Translations under genes and position numbers: made by a program | Shown: piece after piece, positions 6,343 to 14,070 of the stretch | Layout: each line of letters opens with the position of its first letter | Numbering within the stretch: position 1 is the first letter of the stretch | Assembly (NCBI GenBank): GCA_900767595.1 | Contig: CAAFZS010000077.1 | Location: 1-30,453 of the forward strand | DNA: 30,453 bases | Reading direction: 5' to 3' | From: Bacteroidales bacterium | Lineage (GTDB): Bacteria > Bacteroidota > Bacteroidia > Bacteroidales > Paludibacteraceae | Notes under the pieces: model-generated | What the model was told of the DNA's origin: nothing | The model's database searches: none | The model's input: the letters and a program-made list of their open reading frames with translations, nothing else

Positions 6343-7056
6343 TCAATTCTTCTGCCGTGGCAGATAATCTAATTTTACATTCGTCATTGCTCCCCAAATC
6401 GATTCCCTTACCTGCGGATTAAAACGCTCTAAATCAGCTAATAACCGCTTCATCTGCTCCCGCGCCGTGTCTTTCTCAAAAGGACAGCGCTTGGTCTGCA
6501 CCTGATAGTCGTGCTCAACTGCATACGCCTCAATGTCTTTCTCGTCTATCATACAAAGCGGACGGATGATGGTAATGGGCATTTTATCCAGTTTAAGACG
6601 CGGCGGGTTCGTAGCCAACGTACCCTCATAAAGCAGGTTCATGAGGAAAGTCTCCTCCAAATCGTCCTTGTTATGCCCGAGGGCAATCTTATTGCAATGC
6701 ATCTCCTGCGCCACATCAAAGAGCATTTTTCGGCGGAACCACGAACAAAGAAAACAAGGTGTTTTGTTGCCTCGTATCTCCCCGATGGACGCCTCTTTGA
6801 TGATAAGAGGGATAGCGTATCGGTTGCTTATCGTATGCAGATATTCGGTGGATGACTCGTACTTAATCTCTTTCATACGGACATGGAGAGCAAAGAGCTC
6901 AAACCGAGGTCGTGCCGCCTGCATTTGTTCGCCTAAAAGTTCTAATAAGGTGAGCGAGTCTTTGCCTCCGCTCAGACCGATAAGAATGCGGTCGCCATAC
7001 TCGATGAGATGATGCTCCGCACAAGCTTTATGAAAAAGACGAACGATATCCGCCAT
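6343..7056 (-). CDS. ttcA: TtcA-family tRNA thiolation enzyme
   Basis: A 237-residue PP-loop ATPase. SGGKDS at residues 29-34 is the ATP-binding loop, CFLC at 101-104 plus Cys191 are the expected three ligands of the [4Fe-4S] cluster, and GHNKDDLEET is the second conserved PP-loop motif. The family adds sulfur to cytidine 32 of certain tRNAs (s2C32). It is shorter than E. coli TtcA (about 310 residues), and related TtcA/TtuA proteins have other substrates, so the exact tRNA position is an inference. The start at 7056 is chosen because an upstream in-frame start at 7113 lies inside the promoter. The DUF486 gene follows after one base. Confidence 0.85.
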   Translation of the reverse strand: MADIVRLFHKACAEHHLIEYGDRILIGLSGGKDSLTLLELLGEQMQAARPRFELFALHVRMKEIKYESSTEYLHTISNRYAIPLIIKEASIGEIRGNKTPCFLCSWFRRKMLFDVAQEMHCNKIALGHNKDDLEETFLMNLLYEGTLATNPPRLKLDKMPITIIRPLCMIDEKDIEAYAVEHDYQVQTKRCPFEKDTAREQMKRLLADLERFNPQVRESIWGAMTNVKLDYLPRQKN

Positions 7057-7082
7057 GGGGTCATAACTTCTAAAATCGAGTG

Positions 7083-7113
7083 CAAAATTACTGCTTTTTT
7101 TCAAATAAAACAA
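7083..7113 (-). promoter_or_regulatory. Promoter of ttcA
   Basis: On the minus strand TTG (7113-7111), 20 bases, TAATTTTG (7090-7083). It points away from the rpsL promoter 38 bases to the right, so the two operons diverge. Confidence 0.7.
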
Positions 7114-7150
7114 GTAATATTCATTTTTTTTGCATTTTTTTTCAAAAAAA

Positions 7151-7182
7151 TTTGGTCATATCAAATAATTTTACTATCTTTG
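7151..7182 (+). promoter_or_regulatory. Main promoter of the ribosomal protein cluster
   Basis: TTTG at 7151-7154, 20 bases, TATCTTTG at 7175-7182: a consensus Bacteroidetes promoter. No comparable element was found between genes further down, so this may drive most or all of the plus-strand genes up to 26722. Confidence 0.82.
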
Positions 7183-7281
7183 CATGCTTTTTCGCGCGAT
7201 ACGCACGTAAACGCACGTGAATACGCGTAAGAAATAAAGCATAATTAACAAACATTATTAACCAAAATTAATTAAGTTACA
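7183..7281 (+). promoter_or_regulatory. Structured 5' leader of rpsL
   Basis: TACGC-ACGT (7200-7208) can pair with ACGT (7215-7218) and GCGTA (7225-7229) around the loop AAACGC, with a bulge at 7219-7224. The GC-rich hairpin is followed by an A/T-rich, G-poor 50 bases up to the ATG. The word TACGCGTAAG (7222-7231) recurs in the fusA-rpsJ spacer. Confidence 0.5.
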
Positions 7282-7662
7282 ATGCCTACAATTCAACAAT
7301 TAGTTAGAAAAGGAAGAGCAGAACTTATCGACCAAAGTAAGAGTCCGGCACTTGACAGTTGCCCTCAACGCCGCGGCGTATGTGTACGTGTTTACACAAC
7401 CACTCCTAAGAAGCCTAATTCCGCAATGCGTAAGGTGGCTCGTGTTCGTTTGACGAATCAAAAAGAGGTGAACGCCTACATTCCGGGTGAGGGTCACAAC
7501 TTGCAAGAGCACAGTATCGTTATGGTACGTGGTGGCCGTGTGAAGGACCTTCCGGGTGTTCGTTATCACATCGTTCGTGGTACGTTGGATACCGCCGGTG
7601 TGGCTAACCGCCTGCAACGTCGTAGTAAGTACGGAGCTAAGCGTCCGAAAGCTAAGAAGTAA
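7282..7662 (+). CDS. rpsL: 30S ribosomal protein S12
   Basis: 126 residues. S12 sits at the decoding centre and contributes to codon-anticodon proofreading; streptomycin resistance mutations map here. TPKKPNSAMRKVARV holds the Lys that corresponds to the classical resistance site and shows the unmodified wild-type residue. GRVKDLPGVRYH holds the Asp that is methylthiolated in some bacteria. It is the first gene of the str block, with about 95 bases of leader. The start has no Shine-Dalgarno sequence. Confidence 0.97.
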   Translation: MPTIQQLVRKGRAELIDQSKSPALDSCPQRRGVCVRVYTTTPKKPNSAMRKVARVRLTNQKEVNAYIPGEGHNLQEHSIVMVRGGRVKDLPGVRYHIVRGTLDTAGVANRLQRRSKYGAKRPKAKK

Positions 7663-7787
7663 TTCCTTTTAAAAACTAAACGTTCCATACGATGGGACAG
7701 AAAGACAATGGGTTGATCGGTTGAGTAAGGGAACAAACCCTGAAGCGAAGACAACCAAGTAAAAACAATTTAAAAAAGTTAAGAACA
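7663..7787 (+). promoter_or_regulatory. rpsL-rpsG spacer, candidate S7 autoregulatory site
   Basis: A 125-base spacer, long for this operon. Competing helices are possible: GTTCC (7682-7686) with GGGAC (7694-7698) or with GGAAC (7730-7734), GGGTT (7710-7714) with AACCC (7736-7740), and GGTTG (7719-7723) with CAACC (7752-7756). In E. coli, S7 represses its own operon by binding the S12-S7 intercistronic RNA, which occupies the same position. Function here is inferred from position and pairing only. Confidence 0.4.
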
Positions 7788-8264
7788 ATGAGAAAAGCAA
7801 AACCAAAGAAACGCGTGATTCTTCCGGATCCGGTTTTCGGTGAAGTAATGGTGGGTAAGTTTGTCAACCACCTCATGCTTGATGGTAAGAAGAACATTTC
7901 TTATCGCGTGTTCTATTCCGCACTTGAGCTCGTCGGCCAAAAGATGAAGTCCGAAGAGAAGTCGGCGTTGGACATTTGGAAACAAGCATTGGATAACATT
8001 ACGCCTCTGGTAGAGGTTAAGTCGAAACGTATCGGTGGTGCTACCTTCCAGGTGCCTACTGAGATTCGTGCTGACCGTAAGGAGTCTATTTCGATGAAGA
8101 ATATGATTGCCTTCGCTCGCAAGCGTGGCGGTCACTCGATGGCTGAGAAGTTAGCCGGTGAGATTATGGATGCCTTCAATAACCAAGGTGGTGCCTTCAA
8201 GCGTAAGGAAGATATGCACCGCATGGCAGAGGCCAACCGTGCATTTGCACATTTCCGTTTCTAA
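7788..8264 (+). CDS. rpsG: 30S ribosomal protein S7
   Basis: 158 residues. S7 starts assembly of the 16S rRNA 3' domain and forms the E-site side of the small subunit. Conserved stretches: DPVFGEVMVGKFVNHLM near the N-terminus, KRIGGATFQVPTEIR, and KRGGHSMAEKLAGEIMDA near the C-terminus. The length is normal. The long spacer before it may carry its own repression site. Confidence 0.97.
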   Translation: MRKAKPKKRVILPDPVFGEVMVGKFVNHLMLDGKKNISYRVFYSALELVGQKMKSEEKSALDIWKQALDNITPLVEVKSKRIGGATFQVPTEIRADRKESISMKNMIAFARKRGGHSMAEKLAGEIMDAFNNQGGAFKRKEDMHRMAEANRAFAHFRF

Positions 8265-8302
8265 AAATTTTTTCAAGGTATTAGTCTGTTATTTATAAGG
8301 AA

Positions 8303-10417
8303 ATGGCAAAACACGATTTGAAATATAATAGAAACATCGGTATCATGGCTCACATTGATGCCGGTAAGACGACGACTTCGGAGCGTATCTTGTTCTATAC
8401 AGGTCTGACGCATAAGATTGGTGAGGTACATGATGGTGCCGCCACGATGGACTGGATGGAGCAAGAGCAGGAGCGCGGTATTACCATCACCAGTGCGGCT
8501 ACTACGACCTACTGGCCTTATCAGGGAAACAAGTACAAGATTAACTTGATTGACACCCCGGGGCACGTGGATTTCACGGTAGAGGTAGAGCGTAGTTTGC
8601 GTATCCTCGATGGTGCAGTAGCTGCTTTCTGCGCCGTAGGCGGTGTACAACCGCAGAGTGAGACGGTTTGGCGTCAAGCGGATAAGTACAACGTTCCGAG
8701 AATTTGTTATGTAAACAAGATGGACCGTTCGGGTGCCAACTTCTATGATGTAGTACGTCAGATTAAGGAAGTGTTAGGTGCTACACCTTGTCCTATTCAG
8801 ATTCCTGTAGGAGCTGAGGAGACGTTTAAGGGTGTGGTTGACCTGATTAAGATGAAAGCGATCATCTGGCACGACGAGACGATGGGTAGTGAGTATGTAG
8901 AGGAGGCGATTCCTGCTGAGCTCGTTAATGACGCGCAAGAATGGCGCGACAAGATGTTAGAGGCTTGCGCAGAGTTCGACGATGTATTGATGGAGAAATA
9001 TTTCTCCGATCCTTCTACCATCACTGAGGATGAGATTCGCGCTGCTATCCGCAAGGGTACGGTAGGACTTCATATCTTCCCCGTTATCTGCGGTTCGAGC
9101 TTCAAGAATAAGGGTGTACAGACGATGTTGGATGCCGTATGCGCATACCTGCCTAGTCCGTTAGACACCCCGAATATTGAGGGAACGGATCCTCGTACGG
9201 AGAAGGCGATTGAGCGTCACCCCGATGAGGACGAGCCTCTTTGCGCTTTAGCGTTTAAGATTGCTACGGACCCGTATGTAGGTCGGTTGTGTTACTTCAG
9301 AGTTTACTCGGGTAAGTTAGAGGCCGGTTCGTATATCTACAACACGCGTTCGGGTAAGAAAGAGCGTATCTCTCGTATTTTCCAAATGCACTCTAATCAT
9401 CAGAACCCTGTGGATGTTATCTGCGCGGGTGATATAGGCGCGGGCGTAGGATTTAAGGATATACGCACGGGCGACACGTTGTGCAGCGAGGAGCATCCGA
9501 TTACGTTAGAGTCAATTGAGTTCCCTGCACCGGTGATTGGTATCTCGGTAGAGCCTAAGAGTCAAGCGGATATTGATAAGTTAGGTATTGGTCTTAGCAA
9601 GTTAGCTGAGGAGGATCCTACTTTCACCGTTAAGACGGACGAGCAGACGGGTCAAACCGTTATCTCGGGTATGGGTGAGTTACACTTGGAGATTATCATT
9701 GACCGTTTGCGCAGAGAGTTCAAGGTAGAATGTAACCAAGGTAAGCCTCAAGTAGCTTATCGTGAAGCTATTGCTGCTCCGGTAGAGTTGCGTGAGACAT
9801 ATAAGAAACAGACCGGTGGTCGCGGTAAGTTCGCGGATATGATTGTCCGCATCGAGCCTGCGGATACCGAGGCAGAAGCCGGGTTGCAGTTTATTAATGA
9901 AGTTAAGGGCGGTAATATTCCTAAGGAGTACATTCCGGCTATTCAGAAGGGCTTTGAGTCCGCTATGAAGACGGGTGTGCTGGCCGGTTTCCCGATGGAT
10001 AAGCTGAAGGTAACGGTTATCGATGGTAGTTTCCACCCGGTAGATAGTGATCAGTTGAGTTTCGAAGTATGTGCTCAGATGGCGTTTAAGAACGCTTGCG
10101 TCAAGGCTAAACCCGTACTGATGGAGCCTATTATGAAGATAGAGGTGGTGACTCCGGAGGAGAATATGGGTGATGTGATTGGAGACTTGAACAAACGTCG
10201 CGGTCAGGTAGAGGGTATGGATACCGCTCGTACGGGTGCGCGTGTGATCAAGGCTAAGGTGCCGTTGAGCGAGATGTTCGGTTATGTAACGGCATTGCGT
10301 ACGATTACTTCGGGTCGTGCAACCAGTAGCATGGAGTTCAGCCACTACGATGTGGTATCGAGTACGATAGCCAAAGCGGTGCTGGCCGAGTGCGGAGGAA
10401 AGGCAGAATTGGTATAA
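8303..10417 (+). CDS. fusA: Elongation factor G
   Basis: A 704-residue translational GTPase that moves tRNAs and mRNA through the ribosome. GTPase motifs are complete: AHIDAGKTT (G1), RGITITSAATT (G2), DTPGHVDF (G3) and NKMD (G4). This marks it as the canonical catalytically active EF-G rather than the GTPase-deficient paralogue described in gut Bacteroides. Domain IV (about residues 480-600, with GGRGKFADM) and the C-terminal EF-G fold (EVVTPEENMGDVIGDLNKRRG) are present. AAGG lies 4-7 bases before the ATG. No tuf gene follows, unlike in Proteobacteria; the 100-base spacer leads straight to rpsJ. Confidence 0.97.
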   Translation: MAKHDLKYNRNIGIMAHIDAGKTTTSERILFYTGLTHKIGEVHDGAATMDWMEQEQERGITITSAATTTYWPYQGNKYKINLIDTPGHVDFTVEVERSLRILDGAVAAFCAVGGVQPQSETVWRQADKYNVPRICYVNKMDRSGANFYDVVRQIKEVLGATPCPIQIPVGAEETFKGVVDLIKMKAIIWHDETMGSEYVEEAIPAELVNDAQEWRDKMLEACAEFDDVLMEKYFSDPSTITEDEIRAAIRKGTVGLHIFPVICGSSFKNKGVQTMLDAVCAYLPSPLDTPNIEGTDPRTEKAIERHPDEDEPLCALAFKIATDPYVGRLCYFRVYSGKLEAGSYIYNTRSGKKERISRIFQMHSNHQNPVDVICAGDIGAGVGFKDIRTGDTLCSEEHPITLESIEFPAPVIGISVEPKSQADIDKLGIGLSKLAEEDPTFTVKTDEQTGQTVISGMGELHLEIIIDRLRREFKVECNQGKPQVAYREAIAAPVELRETYKKQTGGRGKFADMIVRIEPADTEAEAGLQFINEVKGGNIPKEYIPAIQKGFESAMKTGVLAGFPMDKLKVTVIDGSFHPVDSDQLSFEVCAQMAFKNACVKAKPVLMEPIMKIEVVTPEENMGDVIGDLNKRRGQVEGMDTARTGARVIKAKVPLSEMFGYVTALRTITSGRATSSMEFSHYDVVSSTIAKAVLAECGGKAELV

Positions 10418-10432
10418 CACCTTATATAATTA

Positions 10433-10485
10433 ACGCGTACGTACGCGTAAGGCGCAAGCAAATGACTCTTTGCGGACCGCGTACG
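10433..10485 (+). promoter_or_regulatory. fusA-rpsJ structured element, possible RNA switch
   Basis: ACGCGTACGTACGCGT at 10433-10448 is a perfect 16-base palindrome. Its second half, CGTACGCG (10440-10447), is also fully complementary to CGCGTACG at 10478-10485. The enclosed bases fold further as CGCAAG (10453-10458) on TTTGCG (10469-10474). Two stable folds therefore compete for the same 8 bases. The element lies 32 bases upstream of the rpsJ start. Confidence 0.5.
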
Positions 10486-10517
10486 GCGCTATTGTAAAAC
10501 TAAAAAAACTAATTATT

Positions 10518-10823
10518 ATGAGTCAAAAAATTCGTATCAAACTGAAATCGTTTGACCACAACCTGGTGGACAAGTCCGCTGAGAAGATTGTGAAGACGGT
10601 GAAGGCTACGGGTGCAGTGGTTAGTGGTCCTATTCCATTGCCAACGCACAAGCGTATCTTTACGGTAAACCGCTCGACGTTCGTTAACAAGAAGAGTCGT
10701 GAGCAATTTGAGCTGAGCAGCTACAAGCGTCTCATTGACATCTACAACTCGAACAACAAGACGGTAGAGTCTTTGATGAAACTGGAACTTGCCTCCGGCG
10801 TTGAAGTTGAGATCAAAGTTTGA
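10518..10823 (+). CDS. rpsJ: 30S ribosomal protein S10
   Basis: 101 residues. S10 is a head protein of the small subunit and, in several bacteria, the NusE partner in transcription antitermination. PTHKRIFTVNRSTFVNKKS is the conserved loop region. The start at 10518 (MSQKIRIKLKS) gives the usual family length; an in-frame TTG at 10470 lies within the structured spacer and is rejected. The gene stands alone between two structured spacers, fusA-rpsJ and rpsJ-rplC. Confidence 0.96.
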   Translation: MSQKIRIKLKSFDHNLVDKSAEKIVKTVKATGAVVSGPIPLPTHKRIFTVNRSTFVNKKSREQFELSSYKRLIDIYNSNNKTVESLMKLELASGVEVEIKV

Positions 10824-10832
10824 TAATTAACG

Positions 10833-10907
10833 GATTGTTTCCGACGGATAGACCGGTTATTCCGGGCATCCGGAATCCCCGGGGAATCCCCGTCGGCGAG
10901 AGCAATC
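10833..10907 (+). promoter_or_regulatory. Structured RNA element upstream of rplC
   Basis: A compact fold of about 75 bases. Outer helix GATTG (10833-10837)/CAATC (10903-10907), then CCGACGG (10841-10847)/CCGTCGG (10890-10896), and an inner hairpin ATTCCGG (10859-10865), loop GCAT, CCGGAAT (10870-10876). CCCCGGGG at 10877-10884 is a self-complementary alternative. The GC content is far above the flanking A/T-rich leader. This is a candidate autoregulatory site for a ribosomal protein of the rplC-rplD-rplW-rplB group. Confidence 0.6.
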
Positions 10908-10947
10908 AAATTAACAACCTATTATTAACAATTAATCCATTACAAAA

Positions 10948-11565
10948 ATGGCAGGATTATTAGGTAAAAAAATCGGAATGACATCCGTATTCGGTGCTGA
11001 TGGTAAGAATATCCCATGCACCGTTATCGAGGCGGGTCCTTGCGTTGTTACGCAGCTCAAGACCGTGGAGAAGGATGGCTATGCTGCTGTTCAGGTAGGT
11101 TTCATGCCTAAGAGCGAGAAACACGTGAACAAAGCAGAAGCCGGTCACTTCAAAGCCGCAGGGGTACAACCCATGCGTCACCTCGCAGAGTTCGATGGAT
11201 TCGAACAAGAAGTCAAGTTAGGTGACACGATTGACGTTACGATCTTCGAAGAAGGAAGTTTCGTAGATGTAATCGGCACAAGTAAAGGTAAAGGTTATCA
11301 AGGCGTAGTTAAGCGTCATGGCTTTGGTGGTGTAGGTCAATCTACTCACGGTCAGGATGATCGTCTGCGTGCTCCGGGTTCGGTAGGTGCTTGCGCCTAT
11401 CCTAGTCGTATCTTCCCGGGTACTCGCATGGCAGGTCATATGGGTCAAGATCGCGTAACAACGCAGAACTTGGTAGTATTAAAAGTTATTCCTGAGTACA
11501 ACTTGATTATGGTCAAGGGTAGTGTACCGGGTGCTAAAAATTCTATTGTAACGATTAACAAGTAA
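10948..11565 (+). CDS. rplC: 50S ribosomal protein L3
   Basis: 205 residues. L3 starts large-subunit assembly and its long loop reaches toward the peptidyl transferase centre. The start MAGLLGKKIGMTSVF and the loop GFGGVGQSTHGQ with RAPGSVGA and GTRMAGHMG are conserved. The Gln in GQSTHG corresponds to the one methylated by PrmB in E. coli. A 124-base spacer with a structured element precedes it. rplD follows after 5 bases. Confidence 0.97.
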   Translation: MAGLLGKKIGMTSVFGADGKNIPCTVIEAGPCVVTQLKTVEKDGYAAVQVGFMPKSEKHVNKAEAGHFKAAGVQPMRHLAEFDGFEQEVKLGDTIDVTIFEEGSFVDVIGTSKGKGYQGVVKRHGFGGVGQSTHGQDDRLRAPGSVGACAYPSRIFPGTRMAGHMGQDRVTTQNLVVLKVIPEYNLIMVKGSVPGAKNSIVTINK

Positions 11566-11570
11566 GAGGT

Positions 11571-12200
11571 ATGGAACTTAGTATTAAGAATATGGCCGGT
11601 GAGAATACCGGTAAGAAGATCAAGCTCAATGATGCTATCTTCGCTATTGAGCCTAACGACCACGCTATTTACTTGGACGTTAAGCAATATTTAGCAGACA
11701 ATCGCCAAGGCACAGCCAAGGCTAAACAACGTAGTGAGAACGCTCACTCTACTCGTAAGTTAGGTCGTCAGAAAGGTGGCGGCGGAGCTCGTCCGGGTGA
11801 TTTGAAGAGTCCGGTACGCGTAGGTGGTGGTACTATTTTTGGTCCCGTTCCCCGCGACTACAGCTTCAAGCTGAATAAGAAAGTGAAACAACTGGCTCGT
11901 CGCAGTGCATTGAGCACTCGTGCTAAGAACGATGAGATCATCGTATTGGATGCTTTGACGTTTGAGGCACCGAAGACGAAGGCTATGGTGGAGGTATTGA
12001 ATAACTTGAAGGTTGCCGGTAAGAAGGTATTGTTTGTAATGCCTGCTACAGTTACCGAGGTTATCAAGTCGGCTCGTAACATTGAGCGCACGAACGTGAC
12101 CACCGTAGGTGAGTTGAACACATACGCAATTATGAACTCGAATGTGGTAGTATTCGTTAAGGATAGTATCGCTAAACTCGAAGAAACTTTTAACGCATAA
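11571..12200 (+). CDS. rplD: 50S ribosomal protein L4
   Basis: 209 residues. L4 lines the peptide exit tunnel through an extended loop, here RKLGRQKGGGGARPGDLKSP and the following GGGTIFGPVPR. In Gammaproteobacteria L4 also represses its own operon by binding the leader, which makes it one candidate ligand for the rpsJ-rplC RNA element. GAGG lies 5 bases upstream of the ATG. Confidence 0.96.
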   Translation: MELSIKNMAGENTGKKIKLNDAIFAIEPNDHAIYLDVKQYLADNRQGTAKAKQRSENAHSTRKLGRQKGGGGARPGDLKSPVRVGGGTIFGPVPRDYSFKLNKKVKQLARRSALSTRAKNDEIIVLDALTFEAPKTKAMVEVLNNLKVAGKKVLFVMPATVTEVIKSARNIERTNVTTVGELNTYAIMNSNVVVFVKDSIAKLEETFNA

Positions 12201-12205
12201 GGAGG
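12199..12205 (+). promoter_or_regulatory. Perfect Shine-Dalgarno sequence of rplW
   Basis: AAGGAGG, 7 bases before the rplW ATG and overlapping the rplD stop. Full complementarity to the 16S rRNA tail is unusual in this phylum, where most genes lack such a site. The same word at the same distance precedes rplF. Confidence 0.8.
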
Positions 12206-12212
12206 ACAGATT

Positions 12213-12503
12213 ATGGCAATTATTATTAAACCTATCGTCACCGAGAAGATGACCGCCGCCGGCGAGAAATTGAACCGTTATGGTTTCCAAGTAGTTCGCA
12301 CTGCCAACAAGGTAGAGATCAAGAAGGCAGTTGAAGAAATGTATAATGTCCAAGTAGTAGCAGTAAACACGGCAGTTGTTGGCCCGAAGGTTAAACAACG
12401 CTGGACGAAGAGCGGTCTGTTGAAGGGCGCTACGAATGCTTACAAGAAAGCTATCGTGACATTAAAAGAAGGTGAAACAATCGATTTTTATAGCAATATT
12501 TAA
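12213..12503 (+). CDS. rplW: 50S ribosomal protein L23
   Basis: 96 residues. L23 lies at the tunnel exit and is the docking point for trigger factor and the signal recognition particle. Conserved parts: KPIVTEKMT at the N-terminus and VQVVAVNTAVVGPKVKQR in the middle. Preceded by a consensus Shine-Dalgarno sequence. rplB starts 2 bases after the stop. Confidence 0.96.
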   Translation: MAIIIKPIVTEKMTAAGEKLNRYGFQVVRTANKVEIKKAVEEMYNVQVVAVNTAVVGPKVKQRWTKSGLLKGATNAYKKAIVTLKEGETIDFYSNI

Positions 12504-12505
12504 AA

Positions 12506-13330
12506 ATGGCTGTACGTAAATTAAAACCCTCTACACCGGGGCAAAGACACAAAGTTATTGGCGCGTTTGAAGAAATTACGGCAAGCGCACCAGAGAAGTC
12601 TCTTGTATTCGGCAAGTCCAAGACGGGTGGTCGCAACAACACTGGTAAAGAGACCATGCGTTACATTGGTGGCGGACACAAGCAGAAATTCCGCGTAATT
12701 GATTTCAAGCGCAACAAAGATGGTGTACCCGCAACTGTTAAGACGATTGAGTACGATCCGAATCGTTCGGCTCGCATTGCTCTACTGTTCTATGCAGACG
12801 GAGAGAAACGTTACATCCTTGCACCGAATGGTTTGCAAGTTGGACAAGTAGTAGTATCGGGTGTCGATGTAGCACCTGAGGTTGGTAATGCTCTACCGAT
12901 GAGTCAAATTCCATTAGGAACATTGATTCACAACATCGAGCTTCGTCCGGGTCAAGGTGCCCAGATGGTTCGTTCGGCAGGTGTGTTCGCTCAATTAGCC
13001 GGTCGTGAAGACAAGTATGCTATCATCAAGTTACCTTCGGGTGAACTTCGTAAGGTGTTAGCTGCATGTAAAGCTACGGTTGGTGTGGTTGGTAACAGCG
13101 ATCACGCATTGGAAAAGAGTGGTAAGGCTGGTCGTAGCCGTTGGTTAGGACGTCGTCCTCACAACCGCGGTGTGACGATGAACCCTGTAGATCACCCGAT
13201 GGGTGGTGGTGAAGGCCGCGCAAGTGGTGGTCATCCACGTTCTCGTAAGGGCTTGTTGGCTAAGGGTTACAAGACTCGTCATCCGAAGAACCAGAGTAAC
13301 CAGTATATTATTGAAAGAAGAAAAAAATAA
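12506..13330 (+). CDS. rplB: 50S ribosomal protein L2
   Basis: 274 residues. L2 binds 23S rRNA domain IV, helps join the subunits and is close to the peptidyl transferase centre. GRSRWLGRRPHNRGV and MNPVDHPMGGGEGR contain the conserved basic patch and the essential His. The C-terminus is basic (KNQSNQYIIERRKK). The length is normal. It begins 2 bases after rplW, so the two are probably coupled in translation. Confidence 0.97.
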   Translation: MAVRKLKPSTPGQRHKVIGAFEEITASAPEKSLVFGKSKTGGRNNTGKETMRYIGGGHKQKFRVIDFKRNKDGVPATVKTIEYDPNRSARIALLFYADGEKRYILAPNGLQVGQVVVSGVDVAPEVGNALPMSQIPLGTLIHNIELRPGQGAQMVRSAGVFAQLAGREDKYAIIKLPSGELRKVLAACKATVGVVGNSDHALEKSGKAGRSRWLGRRPHNRGVTMNPVDHPMGGGEGRASGGHPRSRKGLLAKGYKTRHPKNQSNQYIIERRKK

Positions 13331-13350
13331 CCTATAAAATTTGAGAAATT

Positions 13351-13617
13351 ATGAGTCGTTCATTAAAAAAAGGACCGTTTATCAACGTTAAGTTGGAGAA
13401 AAAGGTGCTGGCTATGAATGAGGCTAACAAGAAAGAAGTTGTTAAGACCTGGAGCCGCGCATCGATGATCTCTCCTGATTTTGTAGGTCATACAATTGCA
13501 GTTCACAATGGAAACAAGTTTATTCCCGTGTATGTGACGGAGAATATGGTAGGTCACAAGTTAGGAGAGTTTGCTCCGACTCGTACTTTCCGTGGTCACT
13601 CGGGCAATAACAAGTAA
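13351..13617 (+). CDS. rpsS: 30S ribosomal protein S19
   Basis: 88 residues. S19 is a head protein that contacts S13 and the A-site finger. MSRSLKKGPF at the start and GHKLGEFAPTRTFRGHSG near the end are family signatures. The spacers before and after are 20 and 39 bases and contain no evident signal. Confidence 0.96.
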   Translation: MSRSLKKGPFINVKLEKKVLAMNEANKKEVVKTWSRASMISPDFVGHTIAVHNGNKFIPVYVTENMVGHKLGEFAPTRTFRGHSGNNK

Positions 13618-13656
13618 TCCATTGAATCATTAAACAACATTTAAATTAGATTTAAA

Positions 13657-14064
13657 ATGGGTGCTAGAAAACATAATACAGCTGAAGCGATCAAAGAGGC
13701 TAAGAAAGCTCAATATTTCGCAAAGCTAAATAACGTTCCTACCTCTCCGCGTAAAATGCGTCTTGTTGCAGATATGATTCGTGGAATGGAAGTGAACCGT
13801 GCGTTGGGTGCGTTACGTTTCTCGACAAAAGAGGCGTCTCGTGCCTTAGAGAAATTGCTTAAGTCGGCTATTTCTAACTGGGAACAAAAGACCGGTAAGA
13901 AGGCAGATGAAGAGACACTGTATGTAAGTAATATTTTTGTTGACGGCGGCATGATGTTAAAGCGTCTGCTGACCGCTCCTCAAGGTCGCGGCTATCGTGT
14001 ACGTAAGCGCAGCAATCATGTTACTATTTATGTAGATACTAAAAATACGGAAATTAAAAAGTAA
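13657..14064 (+). CDS. rplV: 50S ribosomal protein L22
   Basis: 135 residues. L22 reaches into the exit tunnel through a beta hairpin; macrolide-resistance mutations occur there. PTSPRKMRLVADMIRG and the hairpin tail GRGYRVRKRSNHVTIYV are conserved. It is somewhat longer than the E. coli protein (110) because of an N-terminal extension (about residues 1-25, AEAIKEAKKAQYFAKL) and a slightly longer middle part. rpsC starts 6 bases later. Confidence 0.96.
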   Translation: MGARKHNTAEAIKEAKKAQYFAKLNNVPTSPRKMRLVADMIRGMEVNRALGALRFSTKEASRALEKLLKSAISNWEQKTGKKADEETLYVSNIFVDGGMMLKRLLTAPQGRGYRVRKRSNHVTIYVDTKNTEIKK

Positions 14065-14070
14065 ACCAAA

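Noticed and set aside
10470..10517. TTG start giving a 117-residue S10
   Set aside because: The extra residues have no counterpart in S10 and overlap the structured spacer.
10418..10517. Search for tuf between fusA and rpsJ
   Set aside because: Only 100 bases are available, with no remnant of EF-Tu; absence at this place fits Bacteroidetes gene order.
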